64,000 nucleotides of DNA from the NCBI RefSeq assembly GCF_000720175.1, contig NZ_JOIX01000003.1, positions 186,001 to 250,000 on the forward strand. Reading direction: 5' to 3'. The notes under the pieces were generated by a model. The model was not told where the DNA came from, did no database searches, and worked only from the letters and a program-made list of their open reading frames with translations. This document shows positions 18,718 to 27,742 of this stretch, in pieces. Both the position numbers and the translations under genes were made by a program. The stretch is from Streptomyces sp. NRRL S-337 (GTDB lineage Bacteria; Actinomycetota; Actinomycetes; Streptomycetales; Streptomycetaceae). Position 1 is the stretch's first letter; each line of letters starts with the position of its first letter.

Positions 18718-19017
18718 TCAGAGGCCGGGCGGAGTACCCGTTCCGGGTACCACGGCACCGCGGCCCGCCCGGACCGCCCGGAGTACGGCCCGGTGGAGCG
18801 CGCGGAGGCCGCCCGGCGGGAGCGGGACCGGGCTGCCTTCGAGGTCGTAGCACTCCTCCGCGCCGGTGTACCGGACGGTGACGCGCGCCGTACCGTCGCC
18901 CCGGTCGGCGGTGGTGACGGTCAGGTCGCCGGTGATGACGCCGACCTGGACCGTCATCGCTCCGCCGGGGCCGGCGGTGATCTCATCGGTGAGCGCGTCA
19001 CCGTCGTGGGTGGTCAT
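18718..19017 (-). CDS. Small hypothetical protein
   Basis: A 99-residue protein with a beta-rich, Thr/Val-rich central part (VGVITGDLTVTTADRGDGTA, then RVTVRYTGAEECYDLEG) and a basic C-terminal helix. There is no signal peptide or membrane segment. The start at 19017 lies 10 bp after the HNH gene stop, so the two are probably co-transcribed. The function cannot be inferred. Confidence 0.65.
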   Translation of the reverse strand: MTTHDGDALTDEITAGPGGAMTVQVGVITGDLTVTTADRGDGTARVTVRYTGAEECYDLEGSPVPLPPGGLRALHRAVLRAVRAGRGAVVPGTGTPPGL

Positions 19018-19027
19018 TGCCTGGGGA

Positions 19028-19753
19028 TCACTCTTCGCAGGTGTCCAGCATCTCGTTGAGCTTGTCCTTCTCCGGCTCGGTGACGTTCAGTTGGTAGAGG
19101 TGCTTGATGTCGGTCCAGGCGCGGGCGTAGACGCACCGGTAGGCGATTCGCGGCGGAGACCACTGGTCCGGGGACTGGTCGCCCTTCTGCCGGTTGGAGG
19201 AGGCCGAGACCGCGATGAGCTGGGCGTGGACGAGGTCGTTGGCGAAGGTACGGCGCTTCGGGGTGGCCCATTCATCGGCGCCGGAACGCCAGGCGTTGGC
19301 CAGCGGCACGATGTGGTCGATGTCGAGCTGCCCCGACGCGGAGAAGACCTTGCTGTCGTATTCGCTGAACCACGTCCCCGAAATGGCCCGGCACTTCTCG
19401 TCCTGCTGGACGTCGATGCCGTCCCGGGAGAGGACGACTTCGCGGGTGTCGCATTCGCCGTACTGTTTGATCCAGTGCGGGAATTTCGCGCGGCTGTAAC
19501 CCTCCATCGAATGGGGTGTGTCGACGTTCAGATCGGCGAGTTCTTCGCGTGCCACGTCGGCGGGCGGGGGCTCCGGCAATTCCCGCGGAGAGGTGGGGAA
19601 TGCGGTGTCGGCGGGGTGGATGACGGCGCTGGGACGGGCAGGTGAATGAGGGGCGGCAGCGGCTGTTGCGCTGGCCGGTACCGCCGGGACGACTGTGGTT
19701 GCGATGAGGGCGGTGGTCATGGCGACTCGGCGCCACCAGGCGTGGGTCATCAC
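19028..19753 (-). CDS. Secreted HNH-type nuclease (DUF1524/GmrSD C-terminal-like)
   Basis: About 241 residues. A Sec signal peptide (hydrophobic TTALIATTVVPAVPASATA) precedes a Pro/Ala linker and a nuclease domain with DIDHIVPLANAWRSGA and SASSNRQKGDQSPDQW, the His-Asn layout of DUF1524 HNH enzymes; two Cys pairs may form disulfides. The family degrades DNA outside the cell. Starts at 19753, 19750 or 19720 are all possible; the last still leaves a signal peptide. No immunity gene is evident beyond the small gene downstream, whose role is unknown. Confidence 0.88.
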   Translation of the reverse strand: MMTHAWWRRVAMTTALIATTVVPAVPASATAAAAPHSPARPSAVIHPADTAFPTSPRELPEPPPADVAREELADLNVDTPHSMEGYSRAKFPHWIKQYGECDTREVVLSRDGIDVQQDEKCRAISGTWFSEYDSKVFSASGQLDIDHIVPLANAWRSGADEWATPKRRTFANDLVHAQLIAVSASSNRQKGDQSPDQWSPPRIAYRCVYARAWTDIKHLYQLNVTEPEKDKLNEMLDTCEE

Positions 19754-19960
19754 CCGGAAAGCATCGCCCGGGGAAACGATTTGCCATGCCGCAATTCACT
19801 CGTTGGTGGGGAATTCGGAAAATTGGCCCTCATGTCGAATTCGGGGCGAGGGCGCTTTCCTGCCGGGAGGGCAGCCGCCTGCTCCCGATTTCACCACGGA
19901 ACCCATACGCTGCCCGGAGCGAGCGCTACGGGATTCCTACTCTCCTGGAGGCCACACCCC

Positions 19961-21163
19961 ATGACCGAGCTCCCCGAAAGCGGCCTGCCGCTGGCCGGCA
20001 TCACCGTCGTCAGCGTCGAGCAGGCGGTGGCGGCCCCCTACGCCACCCGCCAGCTGGCCGATCTCGGCGCGCGCGTCATCAAGGTGGAACGCCCGGGCGG
20101 GGGCGACTTCGCCCGCCGCTACGACACCACGGTGCACGGCGAGTCCAGCTACTTCGTGTGGCTCAACCGGTCGAAGGAGTCCGTGACGCTCGACCTGAAG
20201 TCGGACCGGGGCCGGCAGGTCCTGGAACAACTCCTGGGCGGTGCCGATGTGTTCGTGCAGAATCTGGCCCCCGGCGCGGCTGCCCGGATGGGCCTGGGGG
20301 CGGATGCCCTCGCCGAGCGCTTCCCGTCCCTCATCCGCTGCTCCGTCTCCGGCTACGGCACCAGCGGGCCGTGGGCCGGCCGCAAGGCGTACGACCTGCT
20401 GGTGCAGTGCCAGACGGGGCTGGTCTCCCTGACGGGCACCGCCGAGGAAACCGCGCGGGCCGGGATCTCGATCGCCGATATCGCCGCCGGCATGTATGCG
20501 TACTCGGGCATCCTCACCGCACTCTTCACCCGCGCCACCACCGGCGTCGCCCGCGCCGTGGAGGTCTCCCTGTTCGAGGCACTGGCCGAGTGGATGGGTC
20601 AGCCCGCGTACTACACGCGTCACGGCGGCACCCAGCCCCCGCGCATCGGTACCCAGCACGCCACCATCGCCCCGTACGGTGCCTACACCGCGGCGGACGG
20701 CAAGGACGTGCTCTTCTCGATCCAGAACGAGCGGGAATGGGCCGCCCTGTGCGAGCAGTTCCTGCGTCGGCCCGGACTCGTCGACGATCCGCGCTTCGCC
20801 ACCGGCTCCGACCGCGTGGCCCACCGCGACGAGCTGAACGCGATCGTGGCCGAGCGGTTCGGCGAGCTGGACAGCGGCGAGGTGATGAAGCTGCTGGACG
20901 AGGCGGACATCGCCAACGCCGGCGTCAACGACGTCCAGGAATTCCTGGACCACCCCGTGCTCAGCGCCCGGAACCGCTGGCGCGACGTACGCATCCCCGG
21001 GGGAGCCGTGGTGCCCGCGCTGCTGCCCCCTGCGGACCTCACCGGCACCGCCCCGCGCATGGACGCCGTACCAGCCGCCGGCGAGCACACCGAGCGCGTC
21101 CTGACGGAACTGGGGTACAGCACGGCCGACATCGCCACCCTGCGGACCGACGGCGTCGTCTGA
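19961..21163 (+). CDS. CaiB/BaiF family CoA-transferase
   Basis: A 400-residue class III CoA-transferase. It shows LPLAGITVVSVEQAVAAPYATRQLADLGARVIKVE at the N-terminus, FVWLNRSKESVTLDLK, GYGTSGPWAGRKAYDLLVQ, and the catalytic Asp region ISIADIAAGMYAYSGIL. It moves CoA between carboxylic acids. ATG at 19961 with GGAGG upstream. It is followed 106 bp later by an acyl-CoA dehydrogenase, so the pair probably activates and then desaturates one organic acid; the substrate is unknown. Confidence 0.94.
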   Translation: MTELPESGLPLAGITVVSVEQAVAAPYATRQLADLGARVIKVERPGGGDFARRYDTTVHGESSYFVWLNRSKESVTLDLKSDRGRQVLEQLLGGADVFVQNLAPGAAARMGLGADALAERFPSLIRCSVSGYGTSGPWAGRKAYDLLVQCQTGLVSLTGTAEETARAGISIADIAAGMYAYSGILTALFTRATTGVARAVEVSLFEALAEWMGQPAYYTRHGGTQPPRIGTQHATIAPYGAYTAADGKDVLFSIQNEREWAALCEQFLRRPGLVDDPRFATGSDRVAHRDELNAIVAERFGELDSGEVMKLLDEADIANAGVNDVQEFLDHPVLSARNRWRDVRIPGGAVVPALLPPADLTGTAPRMDAVPAAGEHTERVLTELGYSTADIATLRTDGVV

Positions 21164-21269
21164 CCCATGCCTCCCCCCGGACCTCCGCCTCCACGATCCC
21201 GTGCGATCAACGCAGCGATCTCTGCCCGCCCCGCCCGCCTCCCCGCCCTTCAGCAAGGAGCGTCACAGC

Positions 21270-22439
21270 GTGAGCACCCTCGACGTCCTGTCCGAGGACG
21301 AGCAGCTCGTCGTCCGTACGGTGCGCGACTTCGTCGACAAGGAGGTGCGGCCCGTCGTCCGGGAACTGGAGCACGCCGACACCTACCCGGAGACGCTGAT
21401 CGCGCAGATGAAACGGCTCGGCATCTTCGGCCTCGCCATCCCCGCGGAATACGGCGGCACCCCGGTCTCCGCCCCCTGTTTCGTCCTGATCACCGAGGAA
21501 CTCGCCCGCGGCTGGATGAGCCTGGCCGGTGCGATGGGCGGCCACACCGTCGTCGCCAAGCTGCTGCTCCACTACGGTACGGAGGAGCAGAAACGCCGCT
21601 ATCTGCCGACGATGGCCACCGGCGAGACCCGGGCGACCATCGCCCTCACAGAGCCGAGCGGCGGCTCCGACCTCCAGGCCCTGCGTACCGTCGCCCGCAA
21701 GGACGCGGACGGCGGATACCTCATCAACGGGTCGAAGACCTGGATCACCAACTCCCGGCGGTCCGCGCTGATCGCCCTGCTGTGCAAGACCGACCCGGAG
21801 GCGGAGCCCGCGCACCGGGGCATCTCGATCCTGCTCGTCGAGCACGGGCCCGGCCTGACGGTCTCACGCGACCTGCCCAAACTCGGCTACAAGGGCGTCG
21901 AAAGCTGCGAGCTCTCCTTCGCCGACCACCGGGCGCCGGCCGATGCCGTACTCGGCGGGACCGAGGGTGAGGGCTTCGCGCAGATGATGAAGGGCCTGGA
22001 GACCGGACGCCTCCAGGTCGCGGCCCGCGCACTCGGGGTCGGCCGGGCGGCGCTGGAGGACGCCCTCGCCTACGCCCAGGAGCGCGAGTCCTTCGGGAAG
22101 CCGATCTGGCAGCACCAGTCGATCGGCAACTACCTCGCGGACATGGCCACGTCGCTCACCGCCGCCCGCCAGCTGACCCTGTACGCCGCCCGGGAGGCCG
22201 AGGCGGGCCGCCGGGTGGACATGGAGGCCGGCATGGCGAAGCTCTTCGCCTCCGAGACGGCCCTGCAGATCGCCCTCAACGCCGTCCGCATCCACGGCGG
22301 TTACGGCTACTCCACCGAATTCGACGTCGAGCGCTACTTCCGCGACGCGCCCCTGATGATCGTCGGCGAGGGCACCAACGAGATCCAGCGCAATGTGATC
22401 GTGAGCCAGCTGGTCAGACGCGGCGGCCTCGACAGGTGA
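21270..22439 (+). CDS. Acyl-CoA dehydrogenase
   Basis: A 389-residue FAD enzyme from a GTG at 21270 with AAGGAG 9 nt before it. It has the family signatures ALTEPSGGSDLQALRT and QIALNAVRIHGGYGYSTEFDVERYFRDAPLMIVGEGTNEIQ (listed as separate stretches: AVRIHGGYGYSTE, then EGTNEIQ), the latter carrying the catalytic Glu. It introduces an alpha-beta double bond into an acyl-CoA. Paired with the CaiB-type transferase upstream. Confidence 0.95.
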   Translation: MSTLDVLSEDEQLVVRTVRDFVDKEVRPVVRELEHADTYPETLIAQMKRLGIFGLAIPAEYGGTPVSAPCFVLITEELARGWMSLAGAMGGHTVVAKLLLHYGTEEQKRRYLPTMATGETRATIALTEPSGGSDLQALRTVARKDADGGYLINGSKTWITNSRRSALIALLCKTDPEAEPAHRGISILLVEHGPGLTVSRDLPKLGYKGVESCELSFADHRAPADAVLGGTEGEGFAQMMKGLETGRLQVAARALGVGRAALEDALAYAQERESFGKPIWQHQSIGNYLADMATSLTAARQLTLYAAREAEAGRRVDMEAGMAKLFASETALQIALNAVRIHGGYGYSTEFDVERYFRDAPLMIVGEGTNEIQRNVIVSQLVRRGGLDR

Positions 22440-22613
22440 AGGCCGAGCCGATGAAGGCCGAGCGCATGAGGGCCGGGCAGGTGAAGGCCGAGGACGCCCC
22501 GCCGAGCCATCGGCGGTGGAATCCGTCGCCGTCACACCCCGACCGTCGCCACCATCCAACCCTCGTCACCACCCGACTGTCGTCACCACCCGACCATCGT
22601 GACTATCTGGCCC
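22440..22613. repeat. Short degenerate tandem repeats after the acyl-CoA dehydrogenase
   Basis: Two repeat families in the gap before a convergent gene. Just after the stop codon, TGAAGGCCGAG-like units recur (22436-22495). Around 22565-22630 the unit GTCACCACCCGAC recurs with slight changes. No gene is supported here. The repeats may be slippage products or part of a termination region. Confidence 0.5.
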
Positions 22614-23444
22614 TCACCCGACCATCGTCTGGGTTCCCAGAACGGCGAGGAGTTCCAGCCGTTCGGCGTCCTCGGTGCCGGGCTCGGCCGTGTAGATCAT
22701 GATGCGCAGGTCGCTGCCGGCGACGCTCAGCAGGTCGCAGTCCAGCGTCATGGTGCCGACTTGCGGGTGATCGATGGTCTTGCGCGACGCCTCATGCCGG
22801 CCGACGGCTCCCGAGTCCCACAACTCGGCGAACCGGTCACTGTTCGCGCGCAGTTCCGCGATCAGCTGCCGTAGCCGCTGGTCCGCCGGATACCGGCGCA
22901 CGGCCGCGCGCAGGTCGGCGACCACAGCGGTCTCCAGCGCGCGCCGGGACTGCGTGGTGTGGCGGACCCGGCCGCCCGACCCGAGGAACGCGCGCCAGGC
23001 GCCGTTGCGCTCCCGGCCCTGCCGCTCGCCCATCAGCGCCGTGTACAGCGGGTTGGCCAGCAGCAGCGTCCACGACGCGTCGGAGACCGCGACCGGCGTC
23101 CCGGTCAGCCGGTCCAGCATCCGGTGCACGCTCGGCGTGATGTACGCGGGCACCGTGCCCTGCCCCGGCGGCACCAGCCCGGCGACGTGGAACAGGTGCT
23201 CGCGCTCGGCTCCGGACAACCGCAGGGCCCGCCCCAGAGCCTCGACGACCTGTTCCGACGGGTGGGTCGCCCGGCCCTGTTCCAGACGGGTGACGTAGTC
23301 GACCGAGATCCCGGCCAGCATCGCCAGCTCCTCACGGCGCAGCCCGGCCGCGCGCCGATGGCCGCCCCCGGGCAGCCCGGCCGCCTCCGGGGAGGCACGG
23401 TCGCGCCAGCGCCGCACCGTCCGCCCGAACTCCGTACTCGCCAT
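22614..23444 (-). CDS. XRE family regulator with MmyB-like C-terminal domain
   Basis: About 276 residues. A helix-turn-helix (AGLRREELAMLAGISVDYVT, then RLEQGRATHPSEQVVEALGR) is followed by the MmyB-like ligand domain with its usual DASWTLLLANPLYTALMGE and the basic NSDRFAELWDSGAVG... SRKTIDHPQVG stretch. The ATG at 23444 is preferred over 23459 because GGGGG directly precedes it. It is divergent from a short-chain dehydrogenase with a palindrome between them, the usual arrangement for this family, so it probably represses or activates that enzyme. Confidence 0.92.
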   Translation of the reverse strand: MASTEFGRTVRRWRDRASPEAAGLPGGGHRRAAGLRREELAMLAGISVDYVTRLEQGRATHPSEQVVEALGRALRLSGAEREHLFHVAGLVPPGQGTVPAYITPSVHRMLDRLTGTPVAVSDASWTLLLANPLYTALMGERQGRERNGAWRAFLGSGGRVRHTTQSRRALETAVVADLRAAVRRYPADQRLRQLIAELRANSDRFAELWDSGAVGRHEASRKTIDHPQVGTMTLDCDLLSVAGSDLRIMIYTAEPGTEDAERLELLAVLGTQTMVG

Positions 23445-23475
23445 GCCCCCACTGTGCACCGCGCCACCCGGATCG

Positions 23476-23498
23476 TCCTGGTACTGACAGTCCCAGGA
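23476..23498. promoter_or_regulatory. Candidate operator TCCTGG-N11-CCAGGA
   Basis: A perfect inverted repeat, TCCTGG (23476-23481) and CCAGGA (23493-23498), centred between the divergent XRE and SDR genes. It includes an inner GTACTGACAGT. Position and symmetry fit the XRE/MmyB-like regulator. Confidence 0.65.
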
Positions 23499-23545
23499 AG
23501 GCGGGACGCCTGGCTGCTCGCGGTCCGCCGCCGCAGCCTGGAGTC

Positions 23546-24253
23546 ATGACGACCACACTCATCACCGGAGCGAACAAGGGCCTCGGCTTCGAGACCGCCC
23601 GCCGGCTCATCGCCGCAGGTCACACCGTCTACGTCGGTAGCCGGGACGCCACCCGCGGCCGCCGGGCCGCCGAACGGCTGGGCGCGCGGACCGTCCGGCT
23701 CGACGTCACCGACGACGCGTCCGTGGCGGCCGCGGCCCGGACCGTCGAGGCCGAGGGAGGGCTGGACGTACTGATCAACAACGCGGGCATCGAGACCCGG
23801 GACGCCGACAACCACGTGCCCGGCGCCGCGGAGATCACCGCCGACGTGATGCGGCAGACCTTCGACACCAACGTCTTCGGCACGGTGCGCGTCACCCATG
23901 CGTTCCTGCCGCTGCTGCGCCGCTCACCGGCTCCCGTCATCGTCAATGTCAGCAGCGGCCTGGCCTCCCTGACCCGCGTCAGCGACCCGGGCAGCCCGGC
24001 GTACGCCTACCCGGGCGTCGCCTACCCGGCGTCGAAAGCCGCGGTCAACATGATCACCATCCAGTTCGCGAAGGCGTTCCCCGATATGCGGATCAATGCG
24101 GTCGAGCCCGGCTTCACCAAGACCGACCTGAACGGCAACACCGGCACCCAGAGCGTGGAGCAGGGCGCCGAGATCATCGTGCGCATGGCCCAGGTGAGGC
24201 CCGACGGGCCCACCGGCGGCTACTTCGACGCGGAGGGCACGCTGCCTTGGTGA
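23546..24253 (+). CDS. Short-chain dehydrogenase/reductase (SDR)
   Basis: A 235-residue classical SDR. Cofactor motif TGANKGLGFETARRL, NNAG, and the catalytic Ser-Tyr-Lys set in NVSSGLASL and YPGVAYPASKAAVN. The Arg in VGSRDATRGR after strand 2 suggests NADPH. It is probably controlled by the divergent XRE regulator. The substrate is unknown; a carbonyl reductase role is typical. Confidence 0.94.
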   Translation: MTTTLITGANKGLGFETARRLIAAGHTVYVGSRDATRGRRAAERLGARTVRLDVTDDASVAAAARTVEAEGGLDVLINNAGIETRDADNHVPGAAEITADVMRQTFDTNVFGTVRVTHAFLPLLRRSPAPVIVNVSSGLASLTRVSDPGSPAYAYPGVAYPASKAAVNMITIQFAKAFPDMRINAVEPGFTKTDLNGNTGTQSVEQGAEIIVRMAQVRPDGPTGGYFDAEGTLPW

Positions 24254-24354
24254 GTGAGATCCGACACGCCATCTCCCGTACTCCACCGTATACTTGACCC
24301 TCCTTCCGTAAGGTTGCAGCTGTCTTACCACTGACTTCTTCCCATGGAGGATCG

Positions 24355-24540
24355 ATGACAGCGGAGAGTCTCAGCCGCTTAACCTCACGCGTGGCGCACT
24401 TCGTGCTCCACGGCCGCCGGCCCCGGCTCGACCACCCCGACTCCCACCGGGCCGCCCGGCCCAACCAGCACGCGGGCTTGATCGACCACTACCGTCCTTC
24501 TTCCCCGACGGGAGGCGGCGGCCTGCAGGGACCGCTCTGA
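24355..24540 (+). CDS. Putative small protein with a TTA codon
   Basis: A 61-residue frame with a good ribosome-binding site (GGAGG, 4-5 nt before the ATG) and G/C-biased third positions. Codon 9 is TTA (24379-24381), the rare leucine codon read by the bldA tRNA, so expression would be tied to development. The peptide is His/Arg/Pro-rich (FVLHGRRPRLDHPDSHRAAR) with a Gly-rich C-terminus and no membrane segment. Upstream lies a near-palindrome, CCTTCCGTAAGG (24302-24313). No family recognised; it may be non-coding. Confidence 0.4.
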   Translation: MTAESLSRLTSRVAHFVLHGRRPRLDHPDSHRAARPNQHAGLIDHYRPSSPTGGGGLQGPL

Positions 24541-24621
24541 CGGCCGGCCGTCCTTCGGCCCGCTCGACCGGGTGCACGGGCCGTGTTGCTGCCGGCCCGC
24601 GCTCTCGGGTTCGATGACCGG

Positions 24622-25041
24622 ATGACGCGCACCACGACAGCCCGAACCCCACGAGCCGCGAAGACGTCCGGCGGATTCGCCGGAGGCTGTCTGGCCGTGG
24701 GACTGCTGTTGCTCAGCGCCCTGCTCATCCTGGTGAGCTTCGCGGCCACCACCGAGATCGACTCGCCCGAGGCCTTCCCGGGGATCAAGGACAACCGCAT
24801 CGGCCTCGTGCTGATGATCCTGATCCTCGGTGTGGCAGCGCTGCTCGGGGCAGCCGCGACCGCTCTGCGCATCTCCCGCAGAGCGCTGCCCACCGCCGCG
24901 GTCAGCCTGGCGTGTGCCCTCCTGCTCGCCGCAGCCGGCTGTCGCGCCTACACCCTCGCCCCGATGCTCAAGTGCTGGGGCCACGAGTCCCTGGCCCACA
25001 ACCCGGACGACTCCTACACCTGCCACGACCGCAGAATGTGA
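24622..25041 (+). CDS. Small integral membrane protein
   Basis: A 139-residue protein with three clear hydrophobic helices (residues ~20-42, ~62-82, ~90-110) and a C-terminal tail containing Cys, His and Trp (KCWGHESLAHNPDDSYTCHD). I prefer the ATG at 24622. No family recognised. The two cysteines in the tail could form an extracellular disulfide. Confidence 0.75.
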   Translation: MTRTTTARTPRAAKTSGGFAGGCLAVGLLLLSALLILVSFAATTEIDSPEAFPGIKDNRIGLVLMILILGVAALLGAAATALRISRRALPTAAVSLACALLLAAAGCRAYTLAPMLKCWGHESLAHNPDDSYTCHDRRM

Positions 25042-25102
25042 CCGCAGCGGCCGCTGTCGAGGCCTTCGCGAAACGGGCGTTGCCCTTGGGGTCCGTCCCC
25101 GC

Positions 25103-25534
25103 CTAGCGACTCCTTGCCTGAGGAAACGACGCAACCGCATCGATGCCCGCGGCCCGCAGCTTGCGGGCGATGAGCTCAACCTCGGGCAAGGTTCCCGAGT
25201 ACTCCCCAGCCAGGACCTGCTGCAGCACCGTCTTGACGTTCGCCAGGTCGAGGCCGAGCTCTGCGCGCAGCACCCGCATGATCATCGCGCCTTTCACCGG
25301 CGGCGTCACCTGCAACCTTGCCCGCCCGTGCCCGTCGAGCAGTCGCTCCCGGAGCTCGGCCGTCAGGTCGCCGCCGCAGAGGGCCATCCCACACCCGCAG
25401 GTGGAGCAGACGGATTCGACGTCCCCTCGCAACGAGTCACCCACCAGCTGCTGGACACACCACCACTCCGCCTGCGCATCGCATTCCTGGCATGCCTGGA
25501 AGTATCTGACGGTGGCGTAGACCGGCTCCTGCAC
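25103..25534 (-). CDS. Zinc-ribbon protein with L7/L12 C-terminal-like domain
   Basis: About 143 residues from a GTG at 25534 with GGAGGGG upstream. The N-terminal half has cysteine pairs (CQEC, then CSTCGCG and ALCGG) that look like a zinc ribbon. The C-terminal half (MIMRVLRAELGLDLANVKTV, LQQVLAGEYSGTLPEVELIA, RKLRAAGIDA) resembles the ribosomal protein L7/L12 C-terminal fold, found in many small actinobacterial proteins. The molecular role is unknown. Confidence 0.75.
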   Translation of the reverse strand: MQEPVYATVRYFQACQECDAQAEWWCVQQLVGDSLRGDVESVCSTCGCGMALCGGDLTAELRERLLDGHGRARLQVTPPVKGAMIMRVLRAELGLDLANVKTVLQQVLAGEYSGTLPEVELIARKLRAAGIDAVASFPQARSR

Positions 25535-25599
25535 TTGCTCATCCCCTCCGCCCAACGACGCTTGACCCTCCGGTAACCGGAGGCCCTACGGTCCAAGAC

Positions 25600-26493
25600 A
25601 TGAAGATTCTTGTTCACGACACCGCGTCCGCCATGATCGACCTTCTGCAGCGGCCGCTGGAGGAGCGGCCCGAGGCGCTGCGGGAGATGCTCAGTCCGCT
25701 GCAGGAAGTGCTGGCTTCCGTCATGGGGGACGTGGATGTGGTCCAGACGCACAGCGCAATGGGAAGTGGGTTCCGGCTCGATCGGGACGATGAGCGGTAT
25801 CTGCCCGCCGTGCGGCAGATGCGGGACGCGGGGGTGTGGGAGCGGATCGAGGAGTCGCTCACGGCGGCGTGGCAGGAGATCAGCGGGGCGGCACCCGGAA
25901 TCAAGCACGCTGAGACCGTGCATGTCTTCCTGGTGCTGGGCAATCCCGATGACGAACACCTGACGGTGCGGAGCAGCGGCTACTTCGGGATGGGAGGGTT
26001 CCCGGGGGCGATCCAGTTGGTGATGTGGCCCACCGAGACGAGCCTGCAGAAGATCGCCCACGCTGCCGCACACGAGCTCCACCACAACGTGCGCTATGCG
26101 AACGTGGTCTGGGACCCGATGACCGTCACCGTCGGGGAGCACGTCGTCGCCGAGGGGCTGGCCGAGGCGTTCGTGCGGGAGTTGGCCGGGGAGGAGGCCA
26201 TGGGGCCGTGGGCGACGGCGCTGAGCGGTGCCGAGCTGGACCGCGCGTACGAGAAGATCACTGCCGATATCGATGTCGCCGGGATGCAGAACCTGACCGG
26301 ATATGTGCTGGGCGATGCCACGGCGCGGCTGATGGGACAGCCCACCGTGGGGCTGCCGGACTTCGCCGGGTACGTGGTCGGACTGCGGATCGTGGAGGCG
26401 CACCGGGCGGCTTCCGGCCTGACCGCCGCCCAGAGCGTCGGCCTGCCGGCGAGTGAGGTACTCCGCAACGCGGGTGTGGCGACCAGTGCGTGA
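25600..26493 (+). CDS. DUF2268-type putative zinc metalloprotease
   Basis: A 297-residue protein with a gluzincin-like zinc motif, H158-E159-L-H-H162 (AAHELHHNVRYANV), and a downstream EGLAEAFVREL helix that supplies the third ligand in this family. No signal peptide, so probably cytoplasmic. DUF2268 proteins are predicted Zn-dependent proteases of unknown substrate. It lies 60 bp before an AlkZ-like gene on the same strand; a functional link is not evident. Confidence 0.85.
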   Translation: MKILVHDTASAMIDLLQRPLEERPEALREMLSPLQEVLASVMGDVDVVQTHSAMGSGFRLDRDDERYLPAVRQMRDAGVWERIEESLTAAWQEISGAAPGIKHAETVHVFLVLGNPDDEHLTVRSSGYFGMGGFPGAIQLVMWPTETSLQKIAHAAAHELHHNVRYANVVWDPMTVTVGEHVVAEGLAEAFVRELAGEEAMGPWATALSGAELDRAYEKITADIDVAGMQNLTGYVLGDATARLMGQPTVGLPDFAGYVVGLRIVEAHRAASGLTAAQSVGLPASEVLRNAGVATSA

Positions 26494-26553
26494 GCGCGAA
26501 GCGGGGTAGGAGAGTGGTGGCGGCCGGGGACCGGGCACGGCACAATTCCGGCC

Positions 26554-27717
26554 GTGAAGATCACCGTTACCGCGCGCGAACTCAACCGGGCCACTCTGAG
26601 CCGCCAACTGCTGCTGGAACGGCAGGAGTTGGAGGTTATGGAGGTCATTCGCCGGGTTGTCGCGTTGCAGGCCCAGCACGCGGCTTCGCCGTATCTCGCG
26701 CTGTGGAACCGCATCGACGGGTTCAAGGCGGAGGAGGCGGACGACGCGTTCGCCCGGGGCACGGCCGTCAAGGCGACCCTGCTGCGGATGACCCTGCATG
26801 CGGTCCACGCCGATGACTACCAGCTCTTCCGTGAGGCGATGCAGCCGACGCTGTACGCCGCGCGGCTCGGCTACCACTTCGCCGCCACGGGGCTCACTCC
26901 CGCGGAGGGCGACGCGCTGGTGCTGGAGGCGTTGAAGTTCGCCGATCAGGCCCGCACCGCCGCCGAGATGGAGACGTGGGTGGAGCAGCAGGTCGGGGCG
27001 GAGCGGAAGGCGGGGGCGTGGTGGGGACTGCGGGCCTACGCCCCGCTGCTGCATGTCCCGACGGGCGGGCCGTGGTCGTTCGCCGCCCGGCCGTCGTACA
27101 TCGCGGCGCGCACCGGTCCCGTACCCACGGGCCGGGAGACGAGGACGGAAGCGCTGACCACCCTCGTCCTGCGCTATCTGGCGGGGTTCGGGCCGGCGTC
27201 GGTGGCGGACGTGGCGCAGTTCGCCACGGTCCAGCGCACGCCGATCCGCCAGGTGCTCACCGCCCTCGATTCCCTCGACGGGGCCGTCGAGAGGCTCGAA
27301 GGTGCCGACGGCACCGCGCTGTTCGACCTCCCGGGCGCCCCGCGCCCCTGCGCGGACACGCCGGCCCCGCCCCGGCTGATGGCGATGTGGGACAGCGTCC
27401 TGCTCGCCTACGCCGACCGTAGCCGTGTGATACCCCCGGCCTACCGCCGGCTGGTCATCCGCACCAACGGCGACGTGCTGCCCACGCTGCTGGTCGACGG
27501 GTACGTCGCCGGTGTGTGGCGCCCGGTCGACGGAGGCGTGGAAGCGACGGCGTTCCACGCCCTCCCGCCCGCAGCGTGGGAGGGGCTTGGCGAGGAGGCA
27601 CGCTCGTTGATGGCTCTGCTGACCGACCGGGACACCGGGGTCTATCGCCGGTTCGACCACTGGTGGGCCAAGCTCGCGCTGCCCGGTGAGGCAGAGGTAC
27701 GGGTGTTGCCGGGATAG
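26554..27717 (+). CDS. Winged-helix AlkZ-like DNA glycosylase (HTH_42)
   Basis: A 387-residue protein of the HTH_42/AlkZ family, whose studied members unhook interstrand crosslinks or remove bulky natural-product adducts from DNA. The catalytic-type Q-x-Q motif is present as Q39-A-Q41 (VVALQAQHAASPYLALWNR). Winged-helix segments follow (LVLRYLAGFGPASVADVAQF), and the C-terminal YADRSRVIPPAYRRLVI stretch is typical. Streptomyces producers of DNA-damaging metabolites often carry resistance copies, but no such cluster is visible nearby, so housekeeping repair is as likely. Confidence 0.85.
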   Translation: MKITVTARELNRATLSRQLLLERQELEVMEVIRRVVALQAQHAASPYLALWNRIDGFKAEEADDAFARGTAVKATLLRMTLHAVHADDYQLFREAMQPTLYAARLGYHFAATGLTPAEGDALVLEALKFADQARTAAEMETWVEQQVGAERKAGAWWGLRAYAPLLHVPTGGPWSFAARPSYIAARTGPVPTGRETRTEALTTLVLRYLAGFGPASVADVAQFATVQRTPIRQVLTALDSLDGAVERLEGADGTALFDLPGAPRPCADTPAPPRLMAMWDSVLLAYADRSRVIPPAYRRLVIRTNGDVLPTLLVDGYVAGVWRPVDGGVEATAFHALPPAAWEGLGEEARSLMALLTDRDTGVYRRFDHWWAKLALPGEAEVRVLPG

Positions 27718-27742
27718 GGAGGGAGGTCGGAGGGGGCGACTC

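Noticed and set aside
24385..25179. A 264-codon minus-strand frame across 24.4-25.2 kb
   Set aside because: Low-complexity, no ribosome-binding site, and antisense to the membrane protein at 24622 and the small TTA gene.
25363..27660. A 765-codon minus-strand frame
   Set aside because: Antisense of the DUF2268 and AlkZ-like genes, with Arg/His/Pro-rich translation and no domain.
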